Shown piece after piece: positions 37,641 through 46,007 of a stretch of DNA of 64,000 bases (the stretch's first letter is position 1; each line of letters opens with the position of its first letter). The position numbers and the translations under genes were made by a program. The notes below the pieces were generated by a model that made no database searches, was not told the origin of the DNA, and saw only the letters and a list, made by a program, of their open reading frames with translations. Source of the stretch: Methylobacterium sp. GXS13 (GTDB lineage Bacteria; Pseudomonadota; Alphaproteobacteria; Rhizobiales; Beijerinckiaceae); NCBI RefSeq assembly GCF_001455965.1, contig NZ_LKKO01000020.1, positions 1 to 64,000 of the forward strand, written 5' to 3'.

Positions 37641-38291
37641 TCAGAGATTGCTGGCGGCGGTATCGCGGATTGCCGCGACGATGTTCGGATAGGCACTGCA
37701 GCGGCAAATGTTGCCACTCATCCGCTCGCGGATCTCGGCGTCGCTCAAGCTCGGCGTCGAGACGATGTCCTCGGTAACGTGGCTGGGCCATCCGGCCTTG
37801 GCCTCGCTCAGCATGCCGACCGACGAGCAAATTTGGCCGGGTGTGCAGTAACCGCACTGGAAACCATCATGTTCGATGAAGGCCGCCTGCATTGGGTGCA
37901 GGTTGTCCCCGGAGGCCAGGCCCTCGATCGTCGTGATCTCGTCACCCTCGTGCATTGCCGCGAGCGTCAGGCAGGAATTGATCCGCCGGCCGTCGACCAG
38001 CACTGTGCAGGCACCGCACTGTCCGTGGTCGCAGCCCTTCTTGGTGCCGGTCAGCGCCAAATTCTCGCGCAGAGCGTCGAGCAGAGTCGTGCGTGTGTCG
38101 AGAATTAGGTCTCGCGGCTGGCCGTTGATCGTCAGCCGAACGGGCATGGTCTGTGGCGCGGGATCGCCGGGCGCGGCCGCAGCGGGTCCCGCCCGGAAAC
38201 CCAGTGCGCCGACCGCACCGGCGGCCGCGCAGCCTTCCACGACAGCGCGCCGCGTCAGGGCGAACGGCTTCGTCGGAGTCGGTTCTGTCAT
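37641..38291 (-). CDS. paoA: Aldehyde oxidoreductase [2Fe-2S] subunit with Tat signal (PaoA-like)
   Basis: 216 residues from ATG 38291. The N-terminus carries a twin-arginine signal ([21 protein letters not shown]), so the assembled complex is exported folded to the periplasm. The plant-ferredoxin cluster is [22 protein letters not shown], and the second cluster motif is [13 protein letters not shown] with later CRCSAY. It is the first gene of paoA-paoB-paoC and is divergent from an aldo/keto reductase gene. Confidence 0.93.
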   Translation of the reverse strand: MTEPTPTKPFALTRRAVVEGCAAAGAVGALGFRAGPAAAAPGDPAPQTMPVRLTINGQPRDLILDTRTTLLDALRENLALTGTKKGCDHGQCGACTVLVDGRRINSCLTLAAMHEGDEITTIEGLASGDNLHPMQAAFIEHDGFQCGYCTPGQICSSVGMLSEAKAGWPSHVTEDIVSTPSLSDAEIRERMSGNICRCSAYPNIVAAIRDTAASNL

Positions 38292-38492
38292 GCTGCTATC
38301 CCGCCCATGCGCGACGCCCACGGCGCGACGCAGCCTGGAATTCAATGTCCCAACGCCAGCGTCAGTCGTTTAGATCCGGTCCAGACTGCGCCCCTTCACC
38401 GCGGCTCATCCATGACCAGCATCGTCGGACCCTAGGCGATCCGTGAACGCGGCCCAGGTGAACGGTCAGCCCCTCGTCTCCGGAGCCCAAGA

Positions 38493-39323
38493 ATGGCTGT
38501 CACCGTCCCGACCCTGCCCCTCAACGATGGGCATCGCATCCCGCAGATCGGGTTCGGATGCTGGCAACTTTCGGACTCGCAGGCGCCCGATCTCATCGGT
38601 CACGCGCTCAAGGCCGGGTATCGTCTGATCGACACCGCCGCCGCTTACGGCAACGAGGCCGGAGTCGGCCGCGGTATCCGCGAAGCGCAGGTCCCACGGG
38701 CTGACGTCTTCCTCACCACCAAGCTTTGGAATGACCGGCAAGGCCGTGACGCAACGCGTGAGGCCTTCGACGAGAGCCTGAAGCGCCTGGGGCAGGACTA
38801 TGTGGATCTCTATCTCATCCACTGGCCCTGTCCCCAGCGGCACCTGTTTGTAGAAAGCTGGCGGACGATGATCCAACTGCGCGACGAGGGCCGCGCGAAG
38901 TCGATTGGCGTCTCGAACTTCACCCCGGAGCACATCGCCACGCTGATCGGCGAGACCGGTGTCGCGCCCGCTGTCAACCAGATCGAACTCCACCCGCATT
39001 TTCAGCGGACGGAACCGCGCGACGACGATCGTCGCCAGAAGATCGTGACCGAGTCCTGGAGCCCGCTGGGCCAGGGCAAGGAACTGAACGACCCGGTAAT
39101 CGTCGCGATCGCCCGCGCCCACGGCAAGAGCGCAGCCCAGGTGGTGCTCCGCTGGCAAGTGCAGAGCGGTTGCGTCGCGATCCCAAAAACCGCTCGGCCA
39201 GAGCGGCTCATTGAGAACATCGCGGTGTTCGACTTCACGCTTAGTGATGCCGAGATGGCGCAGATGGCCGCCCTGGACCGGCCGGACGGGCGGATCGGGC
39301 CTGACCCGGCGACATTTTGCTGA
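38493..39323 (+). CDS. Aldo/keto reductase (2,5-diketo-D-gluconate reductase type)
   Basis: 276 residues. Catalytic tetrad residues are visible: DTAAAYGNE (Asp, Tyr), LTTKLWND (Lys) and YLIHWPCP (His). The family signatures YVDLYLIHWP and GVSNFTPEHI, and C-terminal IPKTARPERLIENI (NADPH 2'-phosphate binding), are present. It reduces carbonyl compounds with NADPH in the cytoplasm. It is divergent from paoABC; both act on aldehydes or ketones, so a shared detoxification role is possible. Confidence 0.9.
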   Translation: MAVTVPTLPLNDGHRIPQIGFGCWQLSDSQAPDLIGHALKAGYRLIDTAAAYGNEAGVGRGIREAQVPRADVFLTTKLWNDRQGRDATREAFDESLKRLGQDYVDLYLIHWPCPQRHLFVESWRTMIQLRDEGRAKSIGVSNFTPEHIATLIGETGVAPAVNQIELHPHFQRTEPRDDDRRQKIVTESWSPLGQGKELNDPVIVAIARAHGKSAAQVVLRWQVQSGCVAIPKTARPERLIENIAVFDFTLSDAEMAQMAALDRPDGRIGPDPATFC

Positions 39324-39371
39324 GGAGACAGCTTGCTGCGACGCCGCGTAACACCGCGCCGCAAAAGATTT

Positions 39372-39388
39372 ATGCTCAAGGCTAGCAT
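39372..39388. promoter_or_regulatory. Upstream NAD-biosynthesis operator
   Basis: ATGCTCA-AGG-CTAGCAT, an imperfect 17-base palindrome with the same left half as the site at 39431-39447. The two centres are 59 bases apart in the nadA upstream region. Paired sites of this form fit a repressor such as NadQ, known to control nad genes in alphaproteobacteria; the assignment is inference. Confidence 0.55.
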
Positions 39389-39430
39389 ATCTAGACAGGC
39401 GGGTCCGACGCCCATAAGTTAGACGGCACA

Positions 39431-39447
39431 ATGCTCAAACTGAGCAT
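39431..39447. promoter_or_regulatory. Downstream NAD-biosynthesis operator
   Basis: ATGCTCA-AAC-TGAGCAT, a perfect 7-3-7 palindrome ending 13 bases before the nadA ATG, so a bound protein would block transcription or initiation. It matches the left half of the site at 39372. Its position inside an open upstream extension argues that the true nadA start is at 39461. Confidence 0.65.
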
Positions 39448-39460
39448 AATGGAGGACGCC

Positions 39461-40471
39461 ATGACGGCGACCGTATCACCCGTTTCTCGTATGTCGGTTC
39501 CGGGCCTGCCGCTGCCGGATCTCTACGCCCGTGTCAGCCGCCACGTTCCGGCGATCGAGTGGCCGGCGCTCGCCCCCGACATCGAGGCGATCCTGCGGCT
39601 CAAGCGCGAGCGCAACGCCGTGATCCTGGCGCATAATTACCAGGCGCCGGAGATCTTCCACACAGTGGCGGACATCGTCGGCGACAGCCTGGCGCTGGCC
39701 CGCGAGGCGGTGAACGTCGACGCCGACGTGATCGTGCTGGCGGGCGTCCACTTCATGGCCGAGACCGCCAAGCTCTTGAACCCGGCCAAGACCGTGCTGA
39801 TCCCCGATATGGGCGCGGGCTGCTCCCTGGCCGATTCGATCACCGCGGCCGACGTGCGCGGCCTGCGGGCGAAGTACCCGGGCGTGCCGATCGTCACCTA
39901 CGTGAACACATCGGCCGCCGTGAAGGCCGAGTCCGACCTGTGCTGCACCAGCGGCAACGCCGTCGCGGTGGTGAAGTCGCTGAACGCCCCCCGGGTGCTG
40001 ATGATCCCGGACGAGTTCCTAGCGCAGAACGTCCAGGCCGAGATCCCCGAGATCGAGATCCTGACCTGGGCCGGCCATTGCGAGGTGCACGAGCGGTTCA
40101 CGCCCGGCGACATCCGCGACGTGCGCGACAGCTACCCCGGCGTCACCGTGATCGCGCACCCGGAATGCCCGCCGGACGTCGTCGCCGAATCGGACTTCTC
40201 TGGCTCGACCGCGATGATGATGGACTTCGTGCTCCAGAAGCGGCCGAGACAGGTCGTGCTGGTGACCGAGTGCTCCATGGCCGACAACATCGCGGCGGCG
40301 AACCCGGACATCGAGTTCATCAAGCCCTGCAACATGTGCCCGCACATGAAGCGGATGAGCCTGAAGAACATCCGCCGCGCCCTGGAGACGATGACCCACG
40401 AGGTCACGGTCGATCCGGCGCTCGCCGACCGAGCCCGGGCGGCGGTCGAACGCATGCTGCTGGTGCGCTAG
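39461..40471 (+). CDS. nadA: Quinolinate synthase NadA
   Basis: 336 residues from ATG 39461, chosen because GGAGGA lies four bases before it and an earlier in-frame ATG would overlap the operator. Conserved elements are [54 protein letters not shown] and [12 protein letters not shown]. Three of the Cys in these segments ligate the [4Fe-4S] cluster. It condenses iminoaspartate with dihydroxyacetone phosphate to quinolinate, in the cytoplasm. First gene of nadABC; nadB starts two bases after its stop. Confidence 0.96.
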   Translation: MTATVSPVSRMSVPGLPLPDLYARVSRHVPAIEWPALAPDIEAILRLKRERNAVILAHNYQAPEIFHTVADIVGDSLALAREAVNVDADVIVLAGVHFMAETAKLLNPAKTVLIPDMGAGCSLADSITAADVRGLRAKYPGVPIVTYVNTSAAVKAESDLCCTSGNAVAVVKSLNAPRVLMIPDEFLAQNVQAEIPEIEILTWAGHCEVHERFTPGDIRDVRDSYPGVTVIAHPECPPDVVAESDFSGSTAMMMDFVLQKRPRQVVLVTECSMADNIAAANPDIEFIKPCNMCPHMKRMSLKNIRRALETMTHEVTVDPALADRARAAVERMLLVR

Positions 40472-40473
40472 CC

Positions 40474-41997
40474 ATGAACGCCGTCTCTCCCAACATGGCC
40501 GATCGTGTCGTCGTGGTCGGCGCCCGCGTCGCCGGCCTCAGCGTCGCGCTGCGGCTCGCGCCGCGTCCCGTGACGCTGATCACCGCCTCCGCCCTCGGGC
40601 TGGGCACAGCAACCGGCTGGGCGCAGGGCGGCATCGCCGCCTCCGTGGGCGCCGACGATGCGGCGTCGCTCCACGCTGCCGACACCGAAGCCGCCGGCGC
40701 CGGGCTCACCGAGCCCGACGTGGCGCTCCGGGTCGCCCAGGCGGGTCCAGGGCTGATCGACTGGCTGGTGCGGATCGGCGTCCCGTTCGACCGCACCGAG
40801 GACGGTGCCATGGCCCTCGGCCTGGAGGCGGCCCACGGTCGTCGCCGCATCGTCCGCTCCGGCGGCGACGCCACCGGTGCCCGGGTCCTCGAAGGGCTGG
40901 TGCGGGCCGTCCTGTCCGCGCCCTCCATCGAAGTCGTCGAAGCCCGCGCCTGCGACCTGCTGCGGGACACAAACGGCGCGGTGGCTGGCATCGTGGCCGA
41001 GCGCGACGGCGCTCGGTTCCGCATCCCGGCCCGGGCCGTGGTGCTGGCCACCGGTGGCGTCGGCGCCCTCTATGCGGCGACCACCAATCCGCCCGGCGCC
41101 GTCGGCGGCGGTTTGGCGCTCGCCGCCCGGGCCGGGGCGGTGATGCGCGACATGGAGTTCGTGCAGTTCCACCCGACCGCCATCGCGGCCGGCGCCGACC
41201 CGATGCCGCTTGCCACAGAGGCGCTGCGCGGAGAGGGCGCCCGGCTGATCGACGAGACCGGCGCGGCCGTGATGGCCGGTATTGCCGGCGGCGACCTCGC
41301 CCCCCGCGACGTGGTCGCCCGGGGTATCTTCCAGGCCCTGCAGCGCGGCCGCATCGTCTATCTCGATGCCCGCGGTGCCCTCGGGGCCGCGATGCCAAAG
41401 CGCTTCCCCACGGTGGCGGGTCTCTGCGCCGCCGCCGGCATCGACCCGGCCGTGCATTCGATCCCTGTGCGCCCGGCGGCGCACTACCACATGGGCGGCG
41501 TGAAGGTGGACGCCCACGGCGCCACTTCGGTGCCGGGCCTCTATGCCTGCGGCGAGGTCTCCTCCACCGGCCTGCATGGCGGCAACCGTCTCGCCAGCAA
41601 TTCCCTGCTGGAGGGGCTGGCCTATGCCGGCTTCATCGCCGACGCCCTCGACGCGCCGCTCCCGGGCGCGATCGTGCCCGAGGCGGCGGCGCCCCGGGCG
41701 ATCGCCGAGCTGCCATCGATCCGCCGGCTGATGGAGGCCAAGGTCGGCGTCGTGCGCGACGCCGCCGGCCTCTCCGAGGTGGTAGCGGTCCTCGAGCCCC
41801 GTGCGGAGCACTGTGACGCCGCCCTGGTGGCGCTGATGATCGCCCGGGGTGCGCTGTCCCGCGAGGAGAGCCGCGGCGCCCATTGGCGCAGCGATTTCCC
41901 TCACACCGCTCCGGCCGCACATACCGAGACGACCCTCGCCGCGCTGAAGGCCGAAAGCCGCGAGACCATCAAGGCAGGGACGGAACTGACGCCATGA
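40474..41997 (+). CDS. nadB: L-aspartate oxidase NadB
   Basis: 507 residues. The FAD-binding N-terminus is VVVVGARVAGLSVALRLAP, where the middle Gly of the usual GxGxxG is replaced (GARVAG). GWAQGGIAASVG, SGGDATGARVLEGL, VQFHPTAI, HYHMGGVKVDAHGATSVPGLYACGE and HGGNRLASNSLLEG are all typical. It oxidises L-aspartate to iminoaspartate for NadA. It overlaps nadC by four bases (ATGA), showing translational coupling. Confidence 0.95.
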   Translation: MNAVSPNMADRVVVVGARVAGLSVALRLAPRPVTLITASALGLGTATGWAQGGIAASVGADDAASLHAADTEAAGAGLTEPDVALRVAQAGPGLIDWLVRIGVPFDRTEDGAMALGLEAAHGRRRIVRSGGDATGARVLEGLVRAVLSAPSIEVVEARACDLLRDTNGAVAGIVAERDGARFRIPARAVVLATGGVGALYAATTNPPGAVGGGLALAARAGAVMRDMEFVQFHPTAIAAGADPMPLATEALRGEGARLIDETGAAVMAGIAGGDLAPRDVVARGIFQALQRGRIVYLDARGALGAAMPKRFPTVAGLCAAAGIDPAVHSIPVRPAAHYHMGGVKVDAHGATSVPGLYACGEVSSTGLHGGNRLASNSLLEGLAYAGFIADALDAPLPGAIVPEAAAPRAIAELPSIRRLMEAKVGVVRDAAGLSEVVAVLEPRAEHCDAALVALMIARGALSREESRGAHWRSDFPHTAPAAHTETTLAALKAESRETIKAGTELTP

Positions 41998-42866
41998 CGC
42001 AATCGGTCCTGCCGGACGGAATCCTGCCCCTGCCGCGGCTCCTGGTCGAGCCGATCGTGCGCGCCGCCCTGGTCGAGGATCTCGGCCGGGCCGGCGACAT
42101 CACCACCGACGCAATCGTGCCCCCGGGCGAGCGGATGCGCGGCGTGATCGCTTCCCGTCAGGCCGGGGTGATCTCCGGCACCGATGCGGCCGAGATCGCC
42201 TTCGCGCTCATCGATCCGGCTGTGTCGGTCACGGTTGAGCGCGGCGACGGCGCCCGCGTCGTGCCCGGCGACGTGGTCCTGCGTCTCGAAGGGCCGGCCC
42301 GGGCAATCCTAACCGCCGAGCGCGTCGCCCTGAACCTGCTGTGCCGGATGTCCGGCGTCGCCACGGCGACGAACAGTCTCGTTGAGGCGGCGCGCCCGCA
42401 TGGCAAGGCGTCGATCGTCTGTACCCGCAAGACAACGCCGGGTCTGCGGGCCCTGGAGAAGCACGCCGTTCGCGCCGGCGGCGGCTCGAACCACCGCTTC
42501 GGCCTCGACGACGCGGTGCTGATCAAGGACAACCACGTCGCGGTGGCCGGCGGCATCGTGCCGGCGATCGAGCGTGCCCGGGCGCGGGCCGGCCATCTGG
42601 TCAAGATCGAGTGCGAGGTCGACAGTCTGGAGCAGCTGGAAGAAGCCCTCTCGGTCGGCGTGGACGCGGTCCTCCTCGACAATATGGGGCCCGACCTGCT
42701 GACCCGCGCGGTGGCAATGATCGACGGCCGCGCCCTCTCGGAAGCCTCCGGCCGGATCACCCGCGAGACCGTGGGCGCGGTGGCGGCCTCCGGCGTCGAC
42801 CTGATCTCCTGCGGCTGGATCACCCACTCGGCGGCAATCATCGACCTCGGGCTGGACGCGGCCTAA
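41994..42866 (+). CDS. nadC: Nicotinate-nucleotide pyrophosphorylase NadC
   Basis: 290 residues. Conserved parts are VEDLGRAGDITTDAIVP, ALNLLCRMSGVATAT, CTRKTTPGLRALEKHAVRAGGGSNHRFGL (phosphoribosyl-binding), LIKDNHV, KIECEVDSLEQ, VLLDNMGP and EASGRITRETVGAVAASGVD. It converts quinolinate and PRPP to nicotinate mononucleotide. Last gene of the operon. Confidence 0.96.
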   Translation: MTQSVLPDGILPLPRLLVEPIVRAALVEDLGRAGDITTDAIVPPGERMRGVIASRQAGVISGTDAAEIAFALIDPAVSVTVERGDGARVVPGDVVLRLEGPARAILTAERVALNLLCRMSGVATATNSLVEAARPHGKASIVCTRKTTPGLRALEKHAVRAGGGSNHRFGLDDAVLIKDNHVAVAGGIVPAIERARARAGHLVKIECEVDSLEQLEEALSVGVDAVLLDNMGPDLLTRAVAMIDGRALSEASGRITRETVGAVAASGVDLISCGWITHSAAIIDLGLDAA

Positions 42867-43044
42867 TCGGCATTACTCTGTCGCCCTGTACGGCAAGAGA
42901 GTGACGTTGATCTTCATTCCACTGTCATCACGTTCAGGTGACAGGTCGTCGTCGCGCTCGCGGCGAAGAGGATTTGCGTCTTCCGCCCTGCATCCGGCTT
43001 GCTAAGGTCGCGCACGACAGCGATGCCCTCGACTGGATACGCCC

Positions 43045-45030
43045 GTGCGCCAAGCCTCCAGTCCCGCTGCTGCCCCGCCGGTCGCTCTGCCTGCCGCGCC
43101 GGTGGCACGAAAGCCCGGCGCCGTCCGGCACGGGCCCGGACCGGCGCTGATGCTGGGGGCGCTCGGCGTCGTCTACGGCGATATCGGCACTAGCCCGCTC
43201 TATGCCTTCAAGGAGGCCGTGAAGGCGGCGACCGCCGGGGGCGCCGCGGTGCCGGCGTCGGCGGTTGGGGCAGTCTCGCTGATCTTATGGTCGCTGATCC
43301 TGATCGTGTCGCTGAAATACGCGGTGCTGATCCTGCGGGCCGACAACCGGGGGGAGGGCGGCATCGTCGCGATGCTGGCGCTGCTCGGCGCTCGACAGGC
43401 CCAGCCGCGGACCTGGAAGGCCGTGCTGCTGGTGGTCGGGCTGGTCGGGGCGGCCCTGCTCTACGGTGACGGTGCAATCACCCCGGCGATCTCGGTTCTC
43501 TCGGCCATCGAGGGGCTGAAGGTCGATGCGCCGGTGCTGACGCCGTTCGTGGTGCCGCTTACCCTGGCGATCCTGGTCGCGCTGTTCGCCGTCCAGCACA
43601 AGGGCGTGGCGGTGATCGGCCGGGTGTTCGGCCCGGTGATGCTGGTCTGGTTCGTCGTGCTCGTCCTGCTGGCGATCCCGAGCATCCTGCGCGCCCCCGA
43701 AATCTTGGGAGCGGCCAATCCATGGCGGGCGGTGGAGTTTCTGTCCCATGCCGGCTGGCATGTAAGCTTCATGATGCTCGGCGCGGCCTTCCTGGCCGTG
43801 ACAGGCGGCGAGGCGATGTACGCCGATCTCGGTCATTTCGGCGCCCCGGCGATCCGCGTGGCCTGGTTCGGCCTCGTGCTGCCGGCGCTGCTGATCCATT
43901 ATTGCGGCCAGGGCGCCTTGCTGATCACCGACCCGAGCGCGATCGAGAACCCGTTCTACCGGCTGGCCCCGGAATGGGCGCATTATCCACTGGTCGCGCT
44001 CGCCACGATGGCCACCGTGATCGCTTCGCAGGCGGTGATTTCAGGCGTGTATTCGCTGACCCAGCAATCGATCCAGCTCGGCTTCATGCCGATGATGCGG
44101 GTGGTCCACACCGACCAGGACGAGCGCGGCCAGATCTACGTGCCGGCGGTGAACTGGCTGCTCGCCGCGGGGACCCTCACCACCGTGGTGGTGTTCGGCT
44201 CCTCCGACGCGCTGGCCGGCGCCTACGGCATCGCGGTCTCGGCGCTGATGGGCATCACCACCCTGCTCGCCGCCCTGATCGCGCTGCGCTGGGGCTACAA
44301 CCCGATCCTGGTCTTCGCGGTCAACGGCTTCTTCCTCGCCATCGACGCCCTGTTCTTCGCTGCCAACAGCGTGAAACTGTTCGAGGGCGGCTGGTTTCCC
44401 CTGGTGCTGGCCGCGGCCGTCGCCTTCCTGATGCTGACCTGGATGAAGGGCAACCACGTCCTGGAGGCGGTGCGCGAGACCATGCGCCAGCCCGAGGCGA
44501 CGTTCCTGGCCCGCCTCGCCTCGCATCCACCGGTGACCCTGCCCGGCACCGCGGCGTTCCTCACCGCCGCCACCGAGGGCATCCCGATGGCCCTGGGCCG
44601 GCTGGTGGAGCGCAGCCGCTGCCTGCACGAGCGCATCCTGCTGATCACCGTGATCTACGAGGAGGCGCCGGTGATCCCGGCCGAGGAGCGGGCGCAGGTG
44701 ACCCTGGTCGCGCAGGGCATCCGCAAGGCGATCTCGAAATACACCCCCGGGATGGAGCGCGTCGTCCTGCGCTACGGCTTCATGCAGACCGCCTCGATTC
44801 CCGAGGGCCTGCACTGCGCGGTGAAGAGCGGCCTGCTGCCGCCCGAATACCTGGAGGACCTGACCTTCTTCGTCGGCCACGAGGTGGTCGTCCCGTCGAA
44901 GAAGCCCGGCATGGCCCTGTGGCGCCAGGGCCTGTTCGCCTTCATGAAGCGCAACGCCGAGCGCACCGGCGCCCATTTCTGCCTGCCGACCCGGCAGATC
45001 GTGGAGGTCGGAACCGAGATCGAGATCTGA
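43045..45030 (+). CDS. kup: Potassium uptake protein Kup
   Basis: 661 residues. The Kup signature LGVVYGDIGTSPLYAFKEAVK begins at about residue 38. About twelve membrane segments follow, including LILRADNRGEGGIVAMLALL, LLYGDGAITPAISVLSAIEGL, FMMLGAAFLAVTGGEAMYADLGHFG and SQAVISGVYSLTQQSIQLGFMP. The C-terminal cytoplasmic part ends VGTEIEI. It is a proton-coupled K+ importer of the inner membrane. The start is a GTG at 43045 with a poor ribosome site; the N-terminal 30 residues are Ala/Pro rich and may be shorter. Confidence 0.93.
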   Translation: MRQASSPAAAPPVALPAAPVARKPGAVRHGPGPALMLGALGVVYGDIGTSPLYAFKEAVKAATAGGAAVPASAVGAVSLILWSLILIVSLKYAVLILRADNRGEGGIVAMLALLGARQAQPRTWKAVLLVVGLVGAALLYGDGAITPAISVLSAIEGLKVDAPVLTPFVVPLTLAILVALFAVQHKGVAVIGRVFGPVMLVWFVVLVLLAIPSILRAPEILGAANPWRAVEFLSHAGWHVSFMMLGAAFLAVTGGEAMYADLGHFGAPAIRVAWFGLVLPALLIHYCGQGALLITDPSAIENPFYRLAPEWAHYPLVALATMATVIASQAVISGVYSLTQQSIQLGFMPMMRVVHTDQDERGQIYVPAVNWLLAAGTLTTVVVFGSSDALAGAYGIAVSALMGITTLLAALIALRWGYNPILVFAVNGFFLAIDALFFAANSVKLFEGGWFPLVLAAAVAFLMLTWMKGNHVLEAVRETMRQPEATFLARLASHPPVTLPGTAAFLTAATEGIPMALGRLVERSRCLHERILLITVIYEEAPVIPAEERAQVTLVAQGIRKAISKYTPGMERVVLRYGFMQTASIPEGLHCAVKSGLLPPEYLEDLTFFVGHEVVVPSKKPGMALWRQGLFAFMKRNAERTGAHFCLPTRQIVEVGTEIEI

Positions 45031-45134
45031 TTTCTTCGTGGCTTCACGACAGCGGCGGCAATCACAGAGCAATCGACTATCGAGATTTTCCTCCCCCCGA
45101 ATTTCAGATTTCCATCACGCTCGAACTTCAACCC

Positions 45135-45243
45135 CGTCATCCCGGGGCCGCAGAGCGCGGGATCCATAACCGCAGACAGATCAAGGCCTTGAACCATCGG
45201 CTGCTATGGATTCCGGGCTCGCCTGCGGCGCCCCGGAATGACG
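45135..45243. repeat. Intergenic inverted repeat, family A copy 2
   Basis: About 109 bases. Ends are CGTCATCCCGGGGC and GCCCCGGAATGACG, near-perfect complements. The right inner arm (GGATTCCGGGCTCGCCTGCGGCG) matches the first copy at 32.6 kb closely. It sits directly in front of the truncated DUF4160 gene and may have displaced its 5' part. Confidence 0.8.
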
Positions 45244-45261
45244 AGGTGTATCTCGCGCTGA

Positions 45262-45408
45262 GAGCAGGAAACGACCGAGCCAGAGAAGGCGGTTCTGTGT
45301 GCGGGCGGTCTGGATCTCGGCAAAGCCCTGGCCGACGTGGTGGATTGGGCGTCGGTGCACACCGAGGCGCTGATGACCGAATGGAGACGGCTGAATGAGC
45401 GCGGATGA
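45262..45408 (+). pseudogene. DUF4160 protein, N-terminally truncated
   Basis: Open from the codon after TGA 45259-45261 to TGA 45406-45408, about 48 residues and no plausible start. The C-terminal part LGKALADVVDWASVHTEALM then TEWRRLNERG matches the end of DUF4160 proteins (L-x-x-V-x-E-W-x-x-x-H-x-E-x-L-x-x-x-W). The N-terminal half with the expected FY..EH.PPHFH motif is missing. It overlaps the DUF2442 gene by 14 bases, as in intact DUF4160-DUF2442 pairs. Confidence 0.55.
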
Positions 45409-45913
45409 CATCGTCACCGTCGGGCGGGCGTTGCCGAAGCTGTCCAGCGTCGCACCGGCGGGCGGCGCCTTCGATGTGGTGGTGACTTGGTCCGCCGGCG
45501 ACCGGATCGGCCGGACGGACAGGGTCGATCTCGCGCCGGTGATCTTCACCTACAAAGTGTTCCGGCCCCTGCGCGACGGTGCGATTCCGTTCGGCGCCGT
45601 ACGGCTAGGCGCCTGGGGTGCATCGATCGTCTGGGAGGGCGACGAGGACCTCGATATCGGAGCCGAGACGATCGAGGATCTGGCCGCGGCGTCGATGACC
45701 AACGCGGAGTTCGCAGATTTTCTGCGGCGCAACCGCCTGACCCTCGACGCGGCGGCGGCCCAACTCGGCATCGCCCGCCGCCGGTTGGCCTACTTCGCCA
45801 GGGATCGGGAGATCCCTTGCTACATCGCCCTGGCATGCCGTCAGCTCGACCGCATGCTGGGACCGCCGATTCCCGGTGATGTCGCCGGACACGCCGCAAT
45901 CAGCGCCGCCTGA
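45395..45913 (+). CDS. DUF2442-like domain protein with C-terminal helix-turn-helix
   Basis: 172 residues. The N-terminal half (ITVGRALP, VTWSAGDRIGRTDRVDLAPVI, FGAVRLGAWGASIVWEGDEDLDIGAETI) is the DUF2442 fold that often follows a DUF4160 gene. The C-terminal part (TNAEFADFLRRNRLTLDAAAAQLGIARRRLAYFARDREIP) is an Xre-like HTH. The pair is regarded as a toxin-antitoxin-like module; here the first partner is truncated, so this one may be an orphan antitoxin or regulator. Confidence 0.72.
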   Translation: MSADDIVTVGRALPKLSSVAPAGGAFDVVVTWSAGDRIGRTDRVDLAPVIFTYKVFRPLRDGAIPFGAVRLGAWGASIVWEGDEDLDIGAETIEDLAAASMTNAEFADFLRRNRLTLDAAAAQLGIARRRLAYFARDREIPCYIALACRQLDRMLGPPIPGDVAGHAAISAA

Positions 45914-46007
45914 GGGCGAGCACGCTTACGCTTCGCAGCCTCATTGAAAACCGCCGGCCAAGCCGACATATCGGCCCCGCATTTTCCCCTACGCGGAGGC
46001 ATTCCCT

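Noticed and set aside
43722..45398. 558-codon plus-strand frame over kup
   Set aside because: Same-strand shadow in another frame, rich in Arg/Gly; kup is clear.
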